Below are positions 62,573 through 64,000 of a DNA stretch of 64,000 nt, piece after piece. The stretch's first letter is position 1; every line of letters begins with the position of its first letter. The notes under the pieces were generated by a model. It saw only the letters and a list, made by a program, of their open reading frames with translations, searched no databases and had not been told where the DNA came from. Both the position numbers and the translations under genes were made by a program. The stretch is from Comamonas badia DSM 17552 (GTDB lineage Bacteria > Pseudomonadota > Gammaproteobacteria > Burkholderiales > Burkholderiaceae_C). Where the stretch lies: positions 248,001-312,000 of the forward strand of contig NZ_AXVM01000003.1 of NCBI RefSeq assembly GCF_000484635.1, written 5' to 3'.

Positions 62573-63232
62573 ATGGCGAAGAAAAGGCAAGGCGGAGGCA
62601 CATTGGCAGGCCTGATCCTGGGCGTGGTGATCGGCCTGGGGATTGCGCTGGCGGTCGCCGCCTACGTCAACAAGGTGCCCGTGCCGTTCATGAACGGCAG
62701 CAGCCGCCTGGCCGACCAGGATGCCAGGGACGCCGAACGCAACAAGAACTGGAACCCCAACGCCAGCCTGAGCAGCAATGGCGCCGTCACGCCGGCGCCC
62801 ACCAGCGCCGCGGCAGGCACGGCGGCCAGCCCGCAGCCACCCGCCGTTGCCGGGGACGCTGGCGGCGCAGCGGCAACGCCGGCACCCGCCGCCGGCACCG
62901 ACCCGCTGGGCGACCTGGCACGCGCCAGGGCACAAGGCGCAGGCACCACCACGGCGGCGGCCGCGCCCGGCGCGCCAGTCCCCGCGGCGGCCGGCGCCTA
63001 CAACTATTTCATCCAGGCCGGCGCCTTTCGCGCGCCCGACGAGGCCGACGCCCAGCGCGCGCAACTGGCCATGCTGGGCTGGGAAGCGCGCGTGAGCGAA
63101 GGCCAGCAAAGCGGCCGCGCGGTCTACCGCGTGCGCATCGGCCCGTTTGCACGGCGCGACGACGCCGAGCAGCTCAAGGGCAAGCTCGACGGCGCGGGCA
63201 TCGCCTCCATCCTGGTGCGCGTCGGCCAGTGA
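62573..63232 (+). CDS. SPOR-domain protein
   Basis: A 219-residue inner-membrane protein. One N-terminal transmembrane segment (LAGLILGVVIGLGIALAVAA) is followed by a Pro/Ala-rich linker and a C-terminal SPOR domain (YFIQAGAFRAPDEADAQRAQ; YRVRIGPFARRDDAEQLKGK). SPOR domains bind denuded septal glycan. It resembles FtsN-like proteins encoded after argS in betaproteobacteria. Confidence 0.92.
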   Translation: MAKKRQGGGTLAGLILGVVIGLGIALAVAAYVNKVPVPFMNGSSRLADQDARDAERNKNWNPNASLSSNGAVTPAPTSAAAGTAASPQPPAVAGDAGGAAATPAPAAGTDPLGDLARARAQGAGTTTAAAAPGAPVPAAAGAYNYFIQAGAFRAPDEADAQRAQLAMLGWEARVSEGQQSGRAVYRVRIGPFARRDDAEQLKGKLDGAGIASILVRVGQ

Positions 63233-63291
63233 ACCTTTTCGCTGCCGACCGCGTCAGACCTGTTCTTTCCCCTTCTCCGGAGCTCCACGGC

Positions 63292-63942
63292 ATGAAACGT
63301 CGCGACTTTTCCCTCTCTGTCGGCTCGGCACTGGCTGCCGGCACCGTCGGCCTGCCGCTGGCGGCGCGGGCCAAGGACGGCAAGTTCGAAGAGGGCATCG
63401 AATACCTGGAGCTCAAGAAACCGGCGATGACCGAAGCGCCCAAGGGGCAGATCGAAGTCATCGAATTCTTCTGGTACAGCTGCCCGCACTGCAACGCGTT
63501 CGAGCCTGCGCTCTCGCAATGGATGGCCGCCCTGCCCAGGGACGTGTTCTTTCGCCGCATGCCGGTGGCCTTCAACGCCAGCTTCGTGCCGGAGCAGAAG
63601 CTCTACTTCGCGCTGGAGAGCATGGACAAGGTCAAGGAGCTGCACGCCAAGGTGTTCCGCGCGATCCACGTCGAGCGCCTGCCGCTGAACAAGGACGCCC
63701 AGATCTTCGACTGGGTGGTCAAGCAGGGGCTGGACGGCGCCAAGTTCAAGGAGGCCTACAACTCCTTCACCGTGGCCAACCAGGTGCGCAAGGCGACGCA
63801 GCTGCAGGCGGCGTACAACGTGGAAGGCGTGCCTTCGATGGGCGTGGCCGGGCGCTTCTATACCGACGGCACGCTCGCCGGCAGCATGCCGGTCGTGCTG
63901 CAGACGGTGGATTTCCTGGTGCAGAAGGAGCGCAAGGCCTAA
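63292..63942 (+). CDS. dsbA: Thiol:disulfide interchange protein DsbA/DsbL
   Basis: A 216-residue periplasmic thioredoxin-fold oxidoreductase. The active site CPHC lies in EFFWYSCPHCNAF (about residue 62) and the cis-Pro loop in VEGVPSMGV. The N-terminus is a signal with a twin-arginine-like start (MKRRDFSLSVGSALAAG). It oxidises cysteines of exported proteins. ATG 63292 follows CTCCGGAGCTCCACGGC. A terminator follows. Confidence 0.93.
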   Translation: MKRRDFSLSVGSALAAGTVGLPLAARAKDGKFEEGIEYLELKKPAMTEAPKGQIEVIEFFWYSCPHCNAFEPALSQWMAALPRDVFFRRMPVAFNASFVPEQKLYFALESMDKVKELHAKVFRAIHVERLPLNKDAQIFDWVVKQGLDGAKFKEAYNSFTVANQVRKATQLQAAYNVEGVPSMGVAGRFYTDGTLAGSMPVVLQTVDFLVQKERKA

Positions 63943-63966
63943 AAGCGCGCACCGATCCGCCGTGCC

Positions 63967-63992
63967 AAAGCGCGCTCCCGGGCGCGCTTTTT
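63967..63992 (+). terminator. Rho-independent terminator after dsbA
   Basis: AAGCGCGC and GCGCGCTT form an 8-bp stem around TCCCGG, followed by a T-run, 25 bases after the dsbA stop. Confidence 0.85.
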
Positions 63993-64000
63993 CATGGCTG

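Overview
The window looks like chromosome from a high-GC betaproteobacterium, most likely family Comamonadaceae. The evidence is very GC-rich codon use, the gene families present, and a dispersed short repeat (arms like TTGATAGCTGCCAGC and AAGCGCTGGAGGCCAA) that I associate with that family. No rRNA, tRNA, insertion sequence or CRISPR array was recognised.

Left edge (1-2525, minus strand): a compact, lower-GC peptide-modification (RiPP) operon. It encodes a short precursor ending in YDRVHNRHNR, a radical SAM/SPASM maturase, a 2OG-Fe(II) oxygenase, and an HExxH-type protein cut by the window edge. Genes 2890-16309 form a catabolic block: AraC regulators at 8852 and 15323 bracket a styrene/indole-monooxygenase-like flavoprotein with its flavin reductase, an SDR, two paralogous phytoene-desaturase-like flavoproteins, IorA/IorB, a RidA-family protein and a cyclase-family (isatin hydrolase/kynurenine formamidase-like) hydrolase. 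The best guess is degradation of indole or a related indolic/aromatic compound.

16954-26040 (minus): a selenocysteine-dependent respiratory formate dehydrogenase, fdnGHI, with an in-frame UGA at codon 196 of the alpha subunit, followed by fdhE, selA and selB. A strong terminator separates fdnGHI from fdhE-selA-selB. selC and selD are not in the window.

26600-31850: a chromosomal integron. intI (30179-31192, plus) sits at the right end, and a lower-GC cassette array with recognisable attC sites extends leftwards. Cassettes carry HigBA, an NTF2-like protein and several unknown proteins. attC sites and genes look increasingly decayed towards the distal (left) end. A second toxin-antitoxin pair lies on the other side of intI.

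31920-38546 is mostly housekeeping: a class II amidotransferase, pntAB transhydrogenase, an acyl-CoA ligase and an MTA/SAH nucleosidase. 38677-47531 (plus) is a phenylpropanoid/hydroxycinnamate block: crotonase, feruloyl-CoA synthase-like ligase, thiolase, SDR, acyl-CoA thioesterase, ABC solute-binding protein, acyl-CoA dehydrogenase and a MarR regulator. It fits CoA-dependent beta-oxidative side-chain shortening. A tannase/feruloyl-esterase lipoprotein at 54510-56228 could feed it.

The rest is core genome: corA, UDG-like-rimI-tsaB, dacB, a GDSL lipoprotein, glcB, a LysR gene with a DUF2214 membrane protein, psiF, argS, a SPOR-domain protein and a dsbA-type oxidoreductase with a terminator at the right edge.
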